Shown piece by piece: positions 24,504 through 33,187 of a stretch of DNA of 39,222 bases. The DNA is from Moorena bouillonii PNG. GTDB lineage: Bacteria; Cyanobacteriota; Cyanobacteriia; Cyanobacteriales; Coleofasciculaceae. Numbering within the stretch: position 1 is the first letter of the stretch; each line of letters starts with the position of its first letter. Made by a program: the position numbers and the translations under genes. Below the pieces are notes generated by a model. The model had not been told where the DNA came from and made no database searches. It saw only the letters and a program-made list of their open reading frames with translations. Location of the stretch: NCBI RefSeq assembly GCF_001942495.1, contig NZ_MKZS01000001.1, positions 1,612,552 to 1,651,773 on the forward strand, read 5' to 3'.

Positions 24504-26405
24504 TTAAGGAATACTAATATCGCACACTACCCGAAAACCAATGTTGACTTCGATATTGTCTGCCGGGATATAGCTGAAGCGGCAAGCCGAGCGGCATATC
24601 CCAGGAATGATATCCCAGGAACCACCGCGCAGAAGCCGGGAATGATGATCATACTCATTGATACTATTTAGCCAAGCACTACCATCAACGGGAGCGCTTA
24701 GGTAGTTTGGGTACCAATGGTCAGCACACCACTCCCAAACATTCCCATGCATGTCATACAAACCAAAGGAATTGGCTACACCAAAGCTACCTACACGAGT
24801 AGTTTGTTTTCGATATACCCCTTCTGGCTCAGAGCTGTATGTACAGTTGCCATCGTAATTGGCCACATTGGTAGTAATGGTTTCACCGAAGTGGAATGGC
24901 GTACTGGTACCAGCTCGACAGGCATATTCCCATTCCGCCTCACTCGGAAGCCGATAGTTTCGTCCAGTCAGCCTAGATAGTATAGCACAAAATTTCATCG
25001 CCTCATACCAAGATACCTTTTCCACTGGCAGAGTATCGCCTTTGAACTTGGAGGGCTGGGGGTTTAGGGAAGGGGAGACTTGGAATAATGTTGCTACAGT
25101 CCGCCACTGAGCCTGGGTAACCGTAAACTTTCCCATGAAGAAGGGAGAGACTCTGACCCCATGCTGTGGACTTTCATCATCGCTATGTCCCTTCTCAGTT
25201 TCTGGTGAACCCATCAGGAATCTTCCTCCAGGGATGTACACCATATCTAGCCCTAAACCATTGCCTAAGTCTTCTGTGAAATATTGGGCTTGGTGACGGC
25301 GGCGCTTTTTAATGTCACCGTATTTATCTAGAGTTACCACATCGAAGTCAAAAGAGTTTAGGGTCACTCCCTCGAATGGTGAGGGGTCAGAGTTTTGAAA
25401 TTGGTTAAAAAATCCAGCTACAGCTATTCCTAAACTGCCAAACCCCCCCACGTGATTTGATTGCGGTCTATTAACAGTAGAATCATCTGGTTTCTGGGAT
25501 GGCCGTGGAGGATTAAGTTCGGAGTTTATTGCTTGTAACTTTTCCCAAAGAACCTGAGTATCCTTAGGACGTTGATAAACTCGCACCATCAGACTATCCA
25601 GAAAATCCCCTAACTCCGAAGAAATCTGTGGTGCATGGGGTCGCCACATTAAGATATCATTACCAGCATCATACAAATCTGAGGGTTCTTGCCCTGTCAG
25701 CAAATAAACAAATGTCCGTCCTAGGGCGTAGAAATCCGATTGGGGTACCGCTTGACCATGGATTTGTTCTAGGGGAGTATACCCAGGGGAAATCATACTG
25801 GTAACATTCCCAGCAGATTGTTTTACCATATAGGTTTCGGTAACTTGGCGTGCTGTGCCAAAATCAATTAATACTAGTTGTCCATCTGGACGCAAAATAA
25901 TATTAGAAGGTTTGATATCTCGATGGAAAAAGTTTTCCTGATGAACTGCTTGGAGAATATCAACGATTTGAAATAACCAATCCAAGGCTAATTTTTCATC
26001 AATTGGGCGATTTCCTCGTTTTTCTTGATACTCCTCTAAATTAAGCCCAGAGATTTTTTCCATAACCAAACAGTATAGGGGGGTTTGGTGGTTTCTGGGA
26101 AAGAAGGTAAAATTTTCCTCTGCTTTAGGAATACCTGGGTGATTGAGCTGAGTCAGAACTCTGGCTTCTTGCTCAAAAAGTTCTACAGCTTTAGGTTCAT
26201 CGTTAATCAAAATTTTGAGAACCTTGGCAATTCCCTTGTGAGTCACCTCATAGATTCGTCCAAAGCCACCTTCTCCAAGTAATCGGCTGACCCGATAACG
26301 TCCCGCCAGCAATAACTCAGAACCGCAGCTTGAGCAGAATAGGTCTGTATCAGGGTTACGGGGCTGAGGACACCCAGGATTTATGCACAGGCTCATTGGG
26401 GTCAA
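24504..26405 (-). CDS. Zinc-ribbon / Ser-Thr kinase / FGE-sulfatase-fold protein
   Basis: A 633-residue three-part protein. A zinc ribbon at 5-28 uses Cys7, Cys12, Cys24 and Cys27. The kinase (about 37-290) has GEGGFGRIYEV, Lys61, HRDIKPSN with Asp163, and DFG at Asp181, so it should be active. A linker follows with a short hydrophobic stretch (about 320-334). The C-terminal FGE/SUMF1-like domain (about 385-630) has MVYIPGGRFLMGSP, LPSEAEWEYACRAG, GLYDMHGNVWEWC and RLLRGGSW. I do not see the paired cysteines of true formylglycine-generating enzymes, so catalysis of that kind is doubtful; this fold is used for ligand binding as well. The last 40 residues differ sharply from the paralogue at 16784 and resemble a retroelement-diversified region. 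It is a single gene with no clear operon partner. Confidence 0.88.
   Translation of the reverse strand: MTPMSLCINPGCPQPRNPDTDLFCSSCGSELLLAGRYRVSRLLGEGGFGRIYEVTHKGIAKVLKILINDEPKAVELFEQEARVLTQLNHPGIPKAEENFTFFPRNHQTPLYCLVMEKISGLNLEEYQEKRGNRPIDEKLALDWLFQIVDILQAVHQENFFHRDIKPSNIILRPDGQLVLIDFGTARQVTETYMVKQSAGNVTSMISPGYTPLEQIHGQAVPQSDFYALGRTFVYLLTGQEPSDLYDAGNDILMWRPHAPQISSELGDFLDSLMVRVYQRPKDTQVLWEKLQAINSELNPPRPSQKPDDSTVNRPQSNHVGGFGSLGIAVAGFFNQFQNSDPSPFEGVTLNSFDFDVVTLDKYGDIKKRRRHQAQYFTEDLGNGLGLDMVYIPGGRFLMGSPETEKGHSDDESPQHGVRVSPFFMGKFTVTQAQWRTVATLFQVSPSLNPQPSKFKGDTLPVEKVSWYEAMKFCAILSRLTGRNYRLPSEAEWEYACRAGTSTPFHFGETITTNVANYDGNCTYSSEPEGVYRKQTTRVGSFGVANSFGLYDMHGNVWEWCADHWYPNYLSAPVDGSAWLNSINEYDHHSRLLRGGSWDIIPGICRSACRFSYIPADNIEVNIGFRVVCDISIP
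24525..24645 (-). other. Putative DGR-type variable region of the kinase-FGE gene
   Basis: Encodes the segment from LLRGGSW to GFRVVCD at the end of the FGE domain. Against the paralogue (16795-16910) the flanks are conserved, with GGTTTTCGGGTAGT identical in both, while most codons between RGGSW and GFRVV differ. In diversity-generating retroelements with this fold the template has Asn (AAC/AAT) codons at such sites. Several codons here end in C or T with free first and second bases (ATC, TGC, TTC, AGC, TAT, GTC), as A-directed mutagenesis would give. No template repeat or DGR reverse transcriptase is in the window. Confidence 0.35.
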
Positions 26406-26605
26406 AGATGGGTCGATGTACTTGAAAGTTTAGCTTGAAGTCTGTTAAGTAGAAGTTTGAAGTAGAAATGTGTTCGCGTAGCGTGGCCTAAGCGGTATCA
26501 ATACAGCGCGATCGCACTCCCATCCAATTGGTGATGAACCCTATATATAAAAACAATAGCGATAGAGCTATCCTAGCAATGCTTTAGGTGCAACATTTAA
26601 CCTGT

Positions 26606-27748
26606 CTAAACCTGCTCATCAGCAGGAATGACCTGTATAGCACCAGGTGAAAACCTGATGGTTGTTGCCGACAAAGCGCGGATCATTATGTTCCGCGCGC
26701 CATTCCAATCCCGTGGTAAAAAGAAACCACATTCTGGGCATTGAAATTTTTTGTTACCGCCTAATTTCTCGTGAATGTGCCCACATTTTGGGCAGGTTTT
26801 ACTCGTGTAAGATTCATTAACTAAGACCACCTTCACACCATGGCGATCAGCCATTTGAATCAAATGCTGACGAAACTTATAGTGGCTCCAATTGAGCAGA
26901 TTACGAGCTGTTTTCTTATTTAACTTTCTGGCTGATTTTACTACCATCTCAGAGGTCTCAAATGTGGGCAGAAAAATCAGCTTGTAGTTGTTGACTAGAA
27001 TTGAAGCTGATTTATTGTGGCAGTCTTTAATTAAATCTTGGATTTTTTGACGCAATCGATGGGCAGCTTTCCTCATTGCTCGTCTCTGACGTTTTGCAGG
27101 GCTTAAGTCAATGGGACTCATCAACCGATCTAACTGTTGACAAAGCCTTTGAATTCTACCAATGTCACCAGTTCCTATTTCGATGTAGCTGACACCATCA
27201 AACCCAGTCAAGAAAGTTCTGATCCCAGGGTCTAAAGCGATCACCCTGTCTTTCTGAGTGGGAGTCGGCTCAATGTATTCAGGAAAGACGCCATACCATT
27301 TTCCCTTAATCCACACTAACTGGGTACCGTAAATGCATTCATTAGGAAAGCCTTGAGGTGAACGAAAAGACAAGCCTTTTACCTTTGTTAGGTACCAAGA
27401 ACCTTTCTTGAAGTCCCCCGCTTTGAACTTAATTACCTGACTTGTTTCTCGGCAGGACTTAAATTTAGCAAAACCATTATTGACTTTCGCTTGTTTTGAC
27501 GCATCGATCGCATCAGCTACTGCCTCTTGTAGTTGATGACCTGGAAGGGTTTTTACCCATTCTGGTCTATCAGCGCTTCTTGCTATTTTCTGTAGATCGT
27601 AGGTACTACCTTGATAGCCGTTTTTGATTGTGGCTATTGACCAGTTATAGACCCAGCGATAAGCATTAAGCCAAGTTTTCCATACTTTATGAAGTTCTTT
27701 AGATGGAAACACCCTGATCTTCAAGACACTGTTTGGTGTCAACTTCAC
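26606..27748 (-). CDS. tnpB: IS607-family TnpB RNA-guided nuclease
   Basis: Transposon-encoded TnpB, ancestor of Cas12-type nucleases, which uses an RNA made from the element's 3' end as guide. RuvC residues are visible: Asp in VIALDPGIRTFLTG, Glu in LIFLPTFETSEM and Asp in LPRDWNGARNIM. The zinc-ribbon pairs CPKCG and CPECG lie between the last two. I place the start at a GTG (27748; MKLTPNSVLKIRVFPSKEL, 380 residues), overlapping the end of tnpA by 50 bp. The frame stays open further upstream to 28318, but that part is the shadow of tnpA. All three acidic residues are kept, so the protein may be active. The 3' end and the about 40 bp beyond likely encode the guide RNA scaffold. Confidence 0.85.
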   Translation of the reverse strand: MKLTPNSVLKIRVFPSKELHKVWKTWLNAYRWVYNWSIATIKNGYQGSTYDLQKIARSADRPEWVKTLPGHQLQEAVADAIDASKQAKVNNGFAKFKSCRETSQVIKFKAGDFKKGSWYLTKVKGLSFRSPQGFPNECIYGTQLVWIKGKWYGVFPEYIEPTPTQKDRVIALDPGIRTFLTGFDGVSYIEIGTGDIGRIQRLCQQLDRLMSPIDLSPAKRQRRAMRKAAHRLRQKIQDLIKDCHNKSASILVNNYKLIFLPTFETSEMVVKSARKLNKKTARNLLNWSHYKFRQHLIQMADRHGVKVVLVNESYTSKTCPKCGHIHEKLGGNKKFQCPECGFFLPRDWNGARNIMIRALSATTIRFSPGAIQVIPADEQV

Positions 27749-28328
27749 CGTCTGGTTCCGAGATTTTTTCTTGTACCGCTTTGCTGAGAAGTTTTTGGTA
27801 TTTCCGGAGTCCGTAAAGCCTAGCAGAGAAACAGTGGAGGATGGACAGGATATCTTCGACCAACTCTTGTTCTGGGGACAATTTGCGTTCATTGAGAACC
27901 ACGAGTTTAACCTTGCCTTTTTGGCACAACCACTCAAGCAATGGAAAACCAAATCTAACTGCTCTGTCTGGGTAAGCGATAACAAATGCTGAGATATCAG
28001 AGCTGTATATTCGTTCCAGTATTTTGAGGAACTTGCGCCGCTTAAAATTGAGTCCTGACCCAATTTCTGTAATAACTTCTGCGTTTGGGTATTTTGCCCG
28101 TAAAAATTGAGCTTGTCGATCGAGGTCATCCCGTTGGGAGTAGGTAGAGACTCTTGCATAGCAGACAATGGGCTTAATCTGCGGAGTTTCTCCTTCGACA
28201 CAGAACCGCCTTTGATTCCCTTTTGTCCTGATACTGTCGAGTCTCCCCTCTTTGTCCCACCGCCTAAGAGTTGAGATCGAGACTCCGAGGTGCTCGGCTG
28301 CCTCTTTTGGAGTGACATATTTTTTCAT
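27699..28328 (-). CDS. tnpA: IS607-family serine recombinase transposase
   Basis: The transposase of the element, 209 residues. The N-terminus is a MerR-type winged helix (YVTPKEAAEHLGVSISTLRR WDKEG, about 4-28), followed by a small serine recombinase domain with YARVS at 58-62; Ser61 is the expected nucleophile. RQAQFL, DRAVRFGFPLLEWL and the C-terminal helix are as in other IS607 TnpA proteins. DNA-binding and catalytic domains in this order are the hallmark of IS607. The ATG lies 9 bp from a 12-bp inverted repeat that is likely its own binding or control site. Its 3' end overlaps tnpB. The frame is intact, so the element may be mobile. Confidence 0.92.
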   Translation of the reverse strand: MKKYVTPKEAAEHLGVSISTLRRWDKEGRLDSIRTKGNQRRFCVEGETPQIKPIVCYARVSTYSQRDDLDRQAQFLRAKYPNAEVITEIGSGLNFKRRKFLKILERIYSSDISAFVIAYPDRAVRFGFPLLEWLCQKGKVKLVVLNERKLSPEQELVEDILSILHCFSARLYGLRKYQKLLSKAVQEKISEPDGEVDTKQCLEDQGVSI

Positions 28329-28336
28329 TGACCGTG

Positions 28337-28375
28337 AACCTTACTAAATCTAGTATACTTAACTTTAGTAAGGTT
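28337..28375. promoter_or_regulatory. 12-bp inverted repeat upstream of tnpA
   Basis: AACCTTACTAAA (28337-28348) and TTTAGTAAGGTT (28364-28375) are perfect inverted arms around 15 bp. A related CTTAGTAAG follows at about 28383. The symmetry suits a dimer of the MerR-like domain of TnpA, so this may be the left-end recombination site, an operator, or both. Confidence 0.55.
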
Positions 28376-28522
28376 TGCTAAGGCTTAGTAAGATATCTGG
28401 CTAATAGTTACACCTCTAGGATAGACAAGGAGTGATTGGGTGATGGGGAGAAATTCAGCTCTCAAGTATATACTAGACACTGAAGTTCTCAAAAAATCTT
28501 CATAAAGAAACTTATACCCACT

Positions 28523-28537
28523 GATACCAGCGGTATC
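28523..28537. promoter_or_regulatory. Small inverted repeat in the ndhA leader
   Basis: GATACC and GGTATC pair around AGC, 33 bp before the ndhA ATG. This could be a regulator half-site pair or a weak leader hairpin; nothing further supports either. Confidence 0.25.
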
Positions 28538-28569
28538 GATGGTCTCAATGATAACCTTCATGGGAAAAT

Positions 28570-29688
28570 ATGAATCCAGGAATTGACCTCCAAAGCAGTT
28601 TTATTCAATCGCTAAGTGATCTAGGCATCCCCGCTGGTGCAGCTAAAGCCATTTGGATGCCATTACCCCTATTTCTAATGATTACCGTTGCCACCGTAGG
28701 GGTTTTGGTAGTGGTCTGGTTAGAACGAAAAATTTCTGCTGCTGCTCAACAGCGCATTGGTCCAGAATACGCTGGACCTCTAGGGGTACTCCAGCCTGTA
28801 GCAGATGGCATCAAACTCGTCTTCAAAGAAGATGTTATTCCAGCCAAATCTGATTCTTTATTATTCACCCTCGGACCAATCCTGGTTGTACTGCCTGTAT
28901 TTATCTCCTACCTGATTGTACCGTTTGGACAAAACTTGGTAATTACCAATGTGGGCACAGGCATATTCCTGTGGATTGCTTTGTCGAGCATTCAGCCGAT
29001 TGGTTTGTTAATGTCTGGCTACGCCTCTAATAATAAGTATTCCTTACTCGGAGGCTTAAGAGCTGCAGCTCAGTCTATCAGTTACGAGATTCCTCTAGCA
29101 TTAGCGGTTCTAGCTGTTGTCATGATGTCCAACAGCCTCAGCACCATTGACATCGTTGATCAGCAATCCGGATACGGCATTCTCGGTTGGAATGTCTGGC
29201 GTCAACCAGTAGGTTTCCTAATTTTTTGGATTTCGGCCTTGGCAGAATGCGAGCGACTTCCCTTTGACTTACCCGAAGCAGAAGAAGAACTGGTGGCTGG
29301 TTATCAGACAGAATACGCCGGGATGAAATTTGGTTTGTTCTATGTTGGTTCCTACGTCAATCTCGTGTTGTCTGCCTTGCTCGTAGCAGTGCTCTATCTG
29401 GGTGGGTGGGAGTTCCCCATTCCTCTGGATAAACTCGCCGGCTGGCTAGGGGTGAGTGAAACCAGTTCCTGGTTGCAGGTGATTACTGCTTCTTTAGGGA
29501 TTACCATGACCCTGCTAAAGGCTTACTTCCTGATCTTTACAGCTATTCTGTTACGCTGGACACTGCCTCGGGTTCGGATTGACCAATTGCTTAACTTAGG
29601 GTGGAAATTTCTACTACCAGTAGCTTTGGTAAATCTTCTATTAACTGCTGCTCTTAAATTGGCATTTCCAATTGCATTTGGTGGTTAG
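28570..29688 (+). CDS. ndhA: NAD(P)H dehydrogenase-like complex subunit 1
   Basis: Membrane subunit of the photosynthetic NDH-1 complex, which takes electrons from ferredoxin, reduces plastoquinone, and pumps protons for respiration and cyclic electron flow. The 372-residue hydrophobic chain has about eight membrane segments, with the family stretches [20 protein letters not shown] and [20 protein letters not shown] (the quinone-site loop). The length fits cyanobacterial NdhA. It is the first gene of the conserved ndhA-ndhI-ndhG-ndhE order. An IS607 element now lies about 180 bp upstream, so the operon's promoter may be inside that short gap. Confidence 0.97.
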   Translation: MNPGIDLQSSFIQSLSDLGIPAGAAKAIWMPLPLFLMITVATVGVLVVVWLERKISAAAQQRIGPEYAGPLGVLQPVADGIKLVFKEDVIPAKSDSLLFTLGPILVVLPVFISYLIVPFGQNLVITNVGTGIFLWIALSSIQPIGLLMSGYASNNKYSLLGGLRAAAQSISYEIPLALAVLAVVMMSNSLSTIDIVDQQSGYGILGWNVWRQPVGFLIFWISALAECERLPFDLPEAEEELVAGYQTEYAGMKFGLFYVGSYVNLVLSALLVAVLYLGGWEFPIPLDKLAGWLGVSETSSWLQVITASLGITMTLLKAYFLIFTAILLRWTLPRVRIDQLLNLGWKFLLPVALVNLLLTAALKLAFPIAFGG

Positions 29689-29865
29689 TTACTAGTTATA
29701 TCAAGTCCGTTTACTGGCTACTTTTTTATTGAAAAAAAGTCAAAAATAATGATAAATCCATACTAATAATAAGTAGTCAAACGGACAGGGTATAATTGAA
29801 AAAAAAAGATATAAATCACAAATCAGAGCTCAGGACTAGAATCAAGAGAGAGACACTAAAATATT

Positions 29866-30471
29866 ATGCTAAAGTTCCTCAAACAGGTTGGCGACTACGC
29901 TAAAGAAACTGTGCAAGCTGCTCGCTACATTGGTCAAGGGATATCGGTGACGTTTGATCACATGCAACGGCGTCCAATTACAGTACAATACCCTTACGAA
30001 AAACTAATCCCCTCTGAGCGCTATCGCGGTCGGATTCATTTTGAATTTGATAAGTGTATTGCCTGCGAAGTTTGTGTGCGGGTTTGTCCGATTAACTTGC
30101 CAGTGGTAGATTACGAATTTGATAAAGCTACTAAGAAGAAAAATCTCAAGCACTACAGTATAGATTTCGGAGTTTGTATTTTCTGTGCTAACTGCATTGA
30201 ATACTGCCCCACTAACTGTCTATCAGCGACGGAAGAGTATGAAATTTCTACCTACGACCGTCATGAGTTGAACTATGATAATGTGGCTCTGGGACGCCTG
30301 CCCTATAAAGTTACCCAAGACCCGATGGTAACTCCTCTACGGGAATTGGCTTATCTACCAAAAGGGGTTATGGATCCTCATGATTTGCCAGCAGGTTCTC
30401 AACGGGCTGGTATGCGCCCAGAGGAAATTCTCGAGCAAATGGAATCAAAGGAAGAAGACGTTAAGAGTTAG
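29866..30471 (+). CDS. ndhI: NAD(P)H dehydrogenase-like complex subunit I
   Basis: Peripheral-arm subunit that carries two [4Fe-4S] clusters and passes electrons towards plastoquinone. The first cluster motif is [12 protein letters not shown] (Cys64, 67, 70, 74) and the second [12 protein letters not shown] (Cys104, 107, 110, 114), both complete. The 201 residues and the N-terminal amphipathic start are usual for cyanobacterial NdhI. The gap to ndhA is 177 bp and to ndhG 252 bp, longer than usual because of repeats. Confidence 0.97.
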   Translation: MLKFLKQVGDYAKETVQAARYIGQGISVTFDHMQRRPITVQYPYEKLIPSERYRGRIHFEFDKCIACEVCVRVCPINLPVVDYEFDKATKKKNLKHYSIDFGVCIFCANCIEYCPTNCLSATEEYEISTYDRHELNYDNVALGRLPYKVTQDPMVTPLRELAYLPKGVMDPHDLPAGSQRAGMRPEEILEQMESKEEDVKS

Positions 30472-30485
30472 TTGTTAGTCATTGG

Positions 30486-30605
30486 TCTTTTGAAGGTTGA
30501 AGGTTAACGGTTCAAGGTTGAAGGTTGAAGGTTCAAGGTTCAAGGTTGTTCGCGTAGCGTGGCCTTTTGGCCAAGGTTCAAGGTTGAAGGGTGAAGGTTA
30601 ACTAT
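30486..30605. repeat. Heptamer repeats with an embedded GTTCGCGTAGCGTGGCC element
   Basis: AAGGTTG/AAGGTTC heptamers fill the ndhI-ndhG spacer. They are interrupted at about 30548-30575 by GTTCGCGTAGCGTGGCC and TTTTGGCCA, then resume in the same phase family. This looks like insertion of one repeat type into another inside a housekeeping operon. Confidence 0.8.
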
Positions 30606-30723
30606 CAAATAGTTAATACTAACTGTTAACTAGTGAAGGTTAACTAGTGACTTTTGACTGTGACCAATGACTTATAACTAATCACGATTAGCAAAAAATA
30701 TATCACGAGGAGATAAGTTAAAC

Positions 30724-31338
30724 ATGAATCTAGCCCAAGGGGTTCAGATAATTTCTGTTGCCATACTATCGGTGATGATGATTGGGGCGGCTTTAGGGGT
30801 TGTCCTTCTTTCCAACATTGTATACTCAGCGTTTTTACTGGCTGGTGTTTTCATCGGTATTTCTGGATTGTATATTCTCCTAAATGCTGACTTCGTGGCA
30901 GCAGCACAGATATTAATCTATGTTGGGGCGGTCAATGTCCTAATTTTATTTGCCATCATGTTGGTGAATAAGCGAGAGGATTTTACACCAATGACTAAGC
31001 GCTGGGTGCGCACTGGGTCAACGGCTATAGTCTGTATTGGTTTGTTTGCGCTTCTGAGTACAATGGTTTTGGTAACGCCATGGTCAGTCGAAATTGAGCC
31101 AGCTATGGTTGTTACTAATACTGCTGTGGAGATTGGTCAGCATTTTTTCAGTGACTTTTTATTGCCGTTTGAGCTAGCTTCTGTACTTTTGTTAATGGCA
31201 ATGGTAGGGGCAATTATCATAGCTCGTCGGGATTATATTCCTGAGGAATTGGTGTCGAGAGATCAGGAAATTGCTACAGCTTTGACATTACCTGAGCGTC
31301 CTCGGGAGCTTGCTTCTGTCCCAGGTGATTCTAAATAA
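30724..31338 (+). CDS. ndhG: NAD(P)H dehydrogenase-like complex subunit 6
   Basis: Hydrophobic membrane-arm subunit of NDH-1, 204 residues with five predicted membrane segments and the family's central LNADFVAAAQILIYVGAVNV, the pi-bulge helix region of the NuoJ family, followed by LFAIMLVNKRED. A good AGGAG lies 12 bp before the ATG. It belongs to the ndhAIGE operon. Confidence 0.96.
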   Translation: MNLAQGVQIISVAILSVMMIGAALGVVLLSNIVYSAFLLAGVFIGISGLYILLNADFVAAAQILIYVGAVNVLILFAIMLVNKREDFTPMTKRWVRTGSTAIVCIGLFALLSTMVLVTPWSVEIEPAMVVTNTAVEIGQHFFSDFLLPFELASVLLLMAMVGAIIIARRDYIPEELVSRDQEIATALTLPERPRELASVPGDSK

Positions 31339-31460
31339 GACAACAGTTTAGTGTTTGTTAGTGTTTGGTTGAAGGTTGACTGTCAACGAGCAAGGAGCAA
31401 AAATCAACCATTAATTACCCATTGAAAAGCTACTATTACCTACATAAAACATCATAATTT

Positions 31461-31772
31461 ATGGAACTTCAACTCCAATACTTTTTACTGCTTGCTGCGG
31501 CTTTGTTTTGCATCGGGATTTATGGTCTAGTGACTAGCCGCAATGCCGTGCGGGTGCTGATGTCCATTGAGCTAATGCTGAATGCGGTGAACCTGAATTT
31601 AATGGGGTTCTCTAATTTTCTAGACTCAGCAGGGATTAAGGGTCAAGTTTTTACTGTGTTTGTAATTACCGTAGCAGCTGCAGAAGCGGCAGTGGGTTTA
31701 GCTATTGTGCTGTCGATATATCGTAATCGGGATACGGTGGATATGGAACAATTTAATCTGCTGAAGTGGTAG
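31461..31772 (+). CDS. ndhE: NAD(P)H dehydrogenase-like complex subunit 4L
   Basis: Small membrane-arm subunit (NuoK type) of NDH-1, 103 residues, three membrane helices. The conserved glutamates lie in [19 protein letters not shown] and [11 protein letters not shown], both present. It is the last gene of the operon. A MITE begins 22 bp after the stop. Confidence 0.97.
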   Translation: MELQLQYFLLLAAALFCIGIYGLVTSRNAVRVLMSIELMLNAVNLNLMGFSNFLDSAGIKGQVFTVFVITVAAAEAAVGLAIVLSIYRNRDTVDMEQFNLLKW

Positions 31773-31794
31773 ATTATACAAAAGCTAAACATAG

Positions 31795-31892
31795 GGCGTT
31801 GCTAAATTATGGAATGATTGAGGATACTTGGTAAGTACTAAATGGTAACTGACCCAACTAGACTTGATATTATTCCTTAGATCAGCAACGCC
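31795..31892. mobile_element. 98-bp MITE with GGCGTTGCT terminal inverted repeats
   Basis: The left end GGCGTTGCTAAATTATGGAA matches the reverse complement of the right end, GGCGTTGCTGATCTAAGGAA, over about 30 imperfect bases. It has no coding capacity. It lies just beyond ndhE and could form the operon's 3' hairpin. A left-end-only copy lies at 20389. No clear target duplication is seen. The remainder of the gap up to 32087 shows nothing else. Confidence 0.75.
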
Positions 31893-32087
31893 AAAATCTA
31901 GCACTCTTCAATCAGCTGACCTATTCTAGTTCACAAATCAAGTTTTAGTTAACTTGAGAACAGTGTGATCATAGACGGGGGTTTAAAACTGACTGCTTAG
32001 CAAAAACTCAAAGATTAGTTAATTGTGTAAACTTGCTTTAGAATCTGGTGTGACTATTTCGGTGAACTCATAAAATAAAAACGACTT

Positions 32088-32780
32088 ATGGTACCCCTAA
32101 GAGACGAAAACCCAATCACAATCACGCCATATATTACTATCCTTCTGATTGTTATTAATATTTTAGTCTTTATCTATGAACTTAGCTTAAATAAACTAGA
32201 ACTCGACACGTTTTTTAGGCTTTATGCTGTGGTACCTAAGGAGTTAACCGCTAGCTTCGAGGGTTTTCCTGTGGGCCAGCCTGTGCCAGAACCCTTGACT
32301 CTCATCACATCCCAATTTCTCCATGCTGGCTTTCTTCATGTTGGCTCCAATATGTTATTTTTGTGGATTTTTGGTAACAACATTGAAGAAAAACTTGGGG
32401 GGATAAGGTTCTTAATTTTTTATCTCACTTGTGGGGCTTTAGCCGCGTTAGCCCAATGGTTTTTTTCAGCTCTATCTCCTATCCCTGCTTTAGGAGCTAG
32501 TGGAGCAATTGCTGGAGTGATGGGTGCCTATATTCTCAGGTTTCCTAATGCTAAAATCCTGACTCTAGTGCCCCTATTTTTCATATTTTTCGTAGCTAGG
32601 ATACCAGCTGTATTTTATCTAGGGTTTTGGTTTCTACAGCAAGCGTTTAATGGCATAGCTAGTCTGGGAGCCCAGGCTCAAGTGGGAATGGAGGGGGGAG
32701 GAATTGCTTACTGGGCTCATGCTGGTGGATTTGTGTTCGGAGCTATCCTTGGTCCAATCTTAGGTTTATTTGATGATTAG
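32088..32780 (+). CDS. Rhomboid-family intramembrane serine protease
   Basis: A six-helix membrane protease of 230 residues that would cut substrate helices within the membrane. The catalytic pair is visible: Ser138 in the GASG motif (136-139) and His211 in YWAHAGGFVFG. The HAGFLHVGSNMLFLWIFG stretch (79-96) supplies the oxyanion-site His/Asn. The form with a long first loop is common in cyanobacteria and archaea. Substrate is unknown. The first bases, GTACCCCTAAGAGAC, follow the ATG; no strong ribosome binding site is seen. It is a single gene. Confidence 0.93.
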   Translation: MVPLRDENPITITPYITILLIVINILVFIYELSLNKLELDTFFRLYAVVPKELTASFEGFPVGQPVPEPLTLITSQFLHAGFLHVGSNMLFLWIFGNNIEEKLGGIRFLIFYLTCGALAALAQWFFSALSPIPALGASGAIAGVMGAYILRFPNAKILTLVPLFFIFFVARIPAVFYLGFWFLQQAFNGIASLGAQAQVGMEGGGIAYWAHAGGFVFGAILGPILGLFDD

Positions 32781-32800
32781 TGATTGGTGGGGATGGGTAA

Positions 32801-32868
32801 GCCTTCAGCAGTCAGCAGTCAGCAGTCAGCAGTCAGCGGTCAGCGGTCAGCAGTCAGCAGTCAGCTTT
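32801..32868. repeat. 7-bp tandem repeat array (AGCAGTC/AGCGGTC)
   Basis: Nine or so head-to-tail heptamers (AGCAGTC, some AGCGGTC) lie 20 bp after the rhomboid stop codon. More loosely related GATAGCT repeats occur near 33030. Confidence 0.9.
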
Positions 32869-33096
32869 CCGTAACACAGATTAAACAAATGCTTACCGGT
32901 TTTATTCACTGGTTTTATTCAAAAGCTGTTATCGTAGGTTGCCCATAGCACATAAGCTAAATGCTGATCGCTAATGGCACCTCAAGTACCGTGGCACAGG
33001 CCACAAGCGCTGTGATGTAGCCCATAAGCTGATAGCTGATAGCTGAATACTTATGGGGACGCTGTTAATTTTTTTAGCAAGATTGTCAAATATGTG

Positions 33097-33124
33097 TTGA
33101 AAATAACATATTTTAGAATAAAAT
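33097..33124 (+). promoter_or_regulatory. Candidate sigma-70-type promoter for leuCD
   Basis: TTGAAA (33097-33102), a 16-bp spacer and TAAAAT (33119-33124) each match the -35 and -10 consensus at five of six positions. It would give a leader of roughly 55 nt before the leuC ATG at 33188. It is prediction only, in A/T-rich sequence. Confidence 0.35.
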
Positions 33125-33187
33125 GTAGAATCTGGGGATAAAATACATTACCCCTGTCTTGGATTCCAGGTAAGAAGCCTTTTCTAA

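Larger units (their letters stand above)
26580..28380 (-). mobile_element. IS607-family insertion sequence
   Basis: The tnpA and tnpB genes in overlapping order define an IS607 element. Exact ends cannot be fixed: IS607 has no terminal inverted repeats and makes no target duplication. A GCTTAGTAAG/TTTAGTAAGG-type repeat cluster at 28337-28391 marks the left end, and the right end should lie shortly after the tnpB stop. The element separates the kinase-FGE region from ndhA, its left end lying about 180 bp from the ndhA start. Confidence 0.75.

Noticed and set aside
27749-28318. N-terminal extension giving a 570-residue TnpB
   Set aside because: The extra 190 residues are the alternative frame of tnpA, with biased composition and no homology; TnpB proper starts near 27748.
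32801-32868. Possible CRISPR array
   Set aside because: The units are 7 bp head-to-tail with no spacers, and no cas gene is present.
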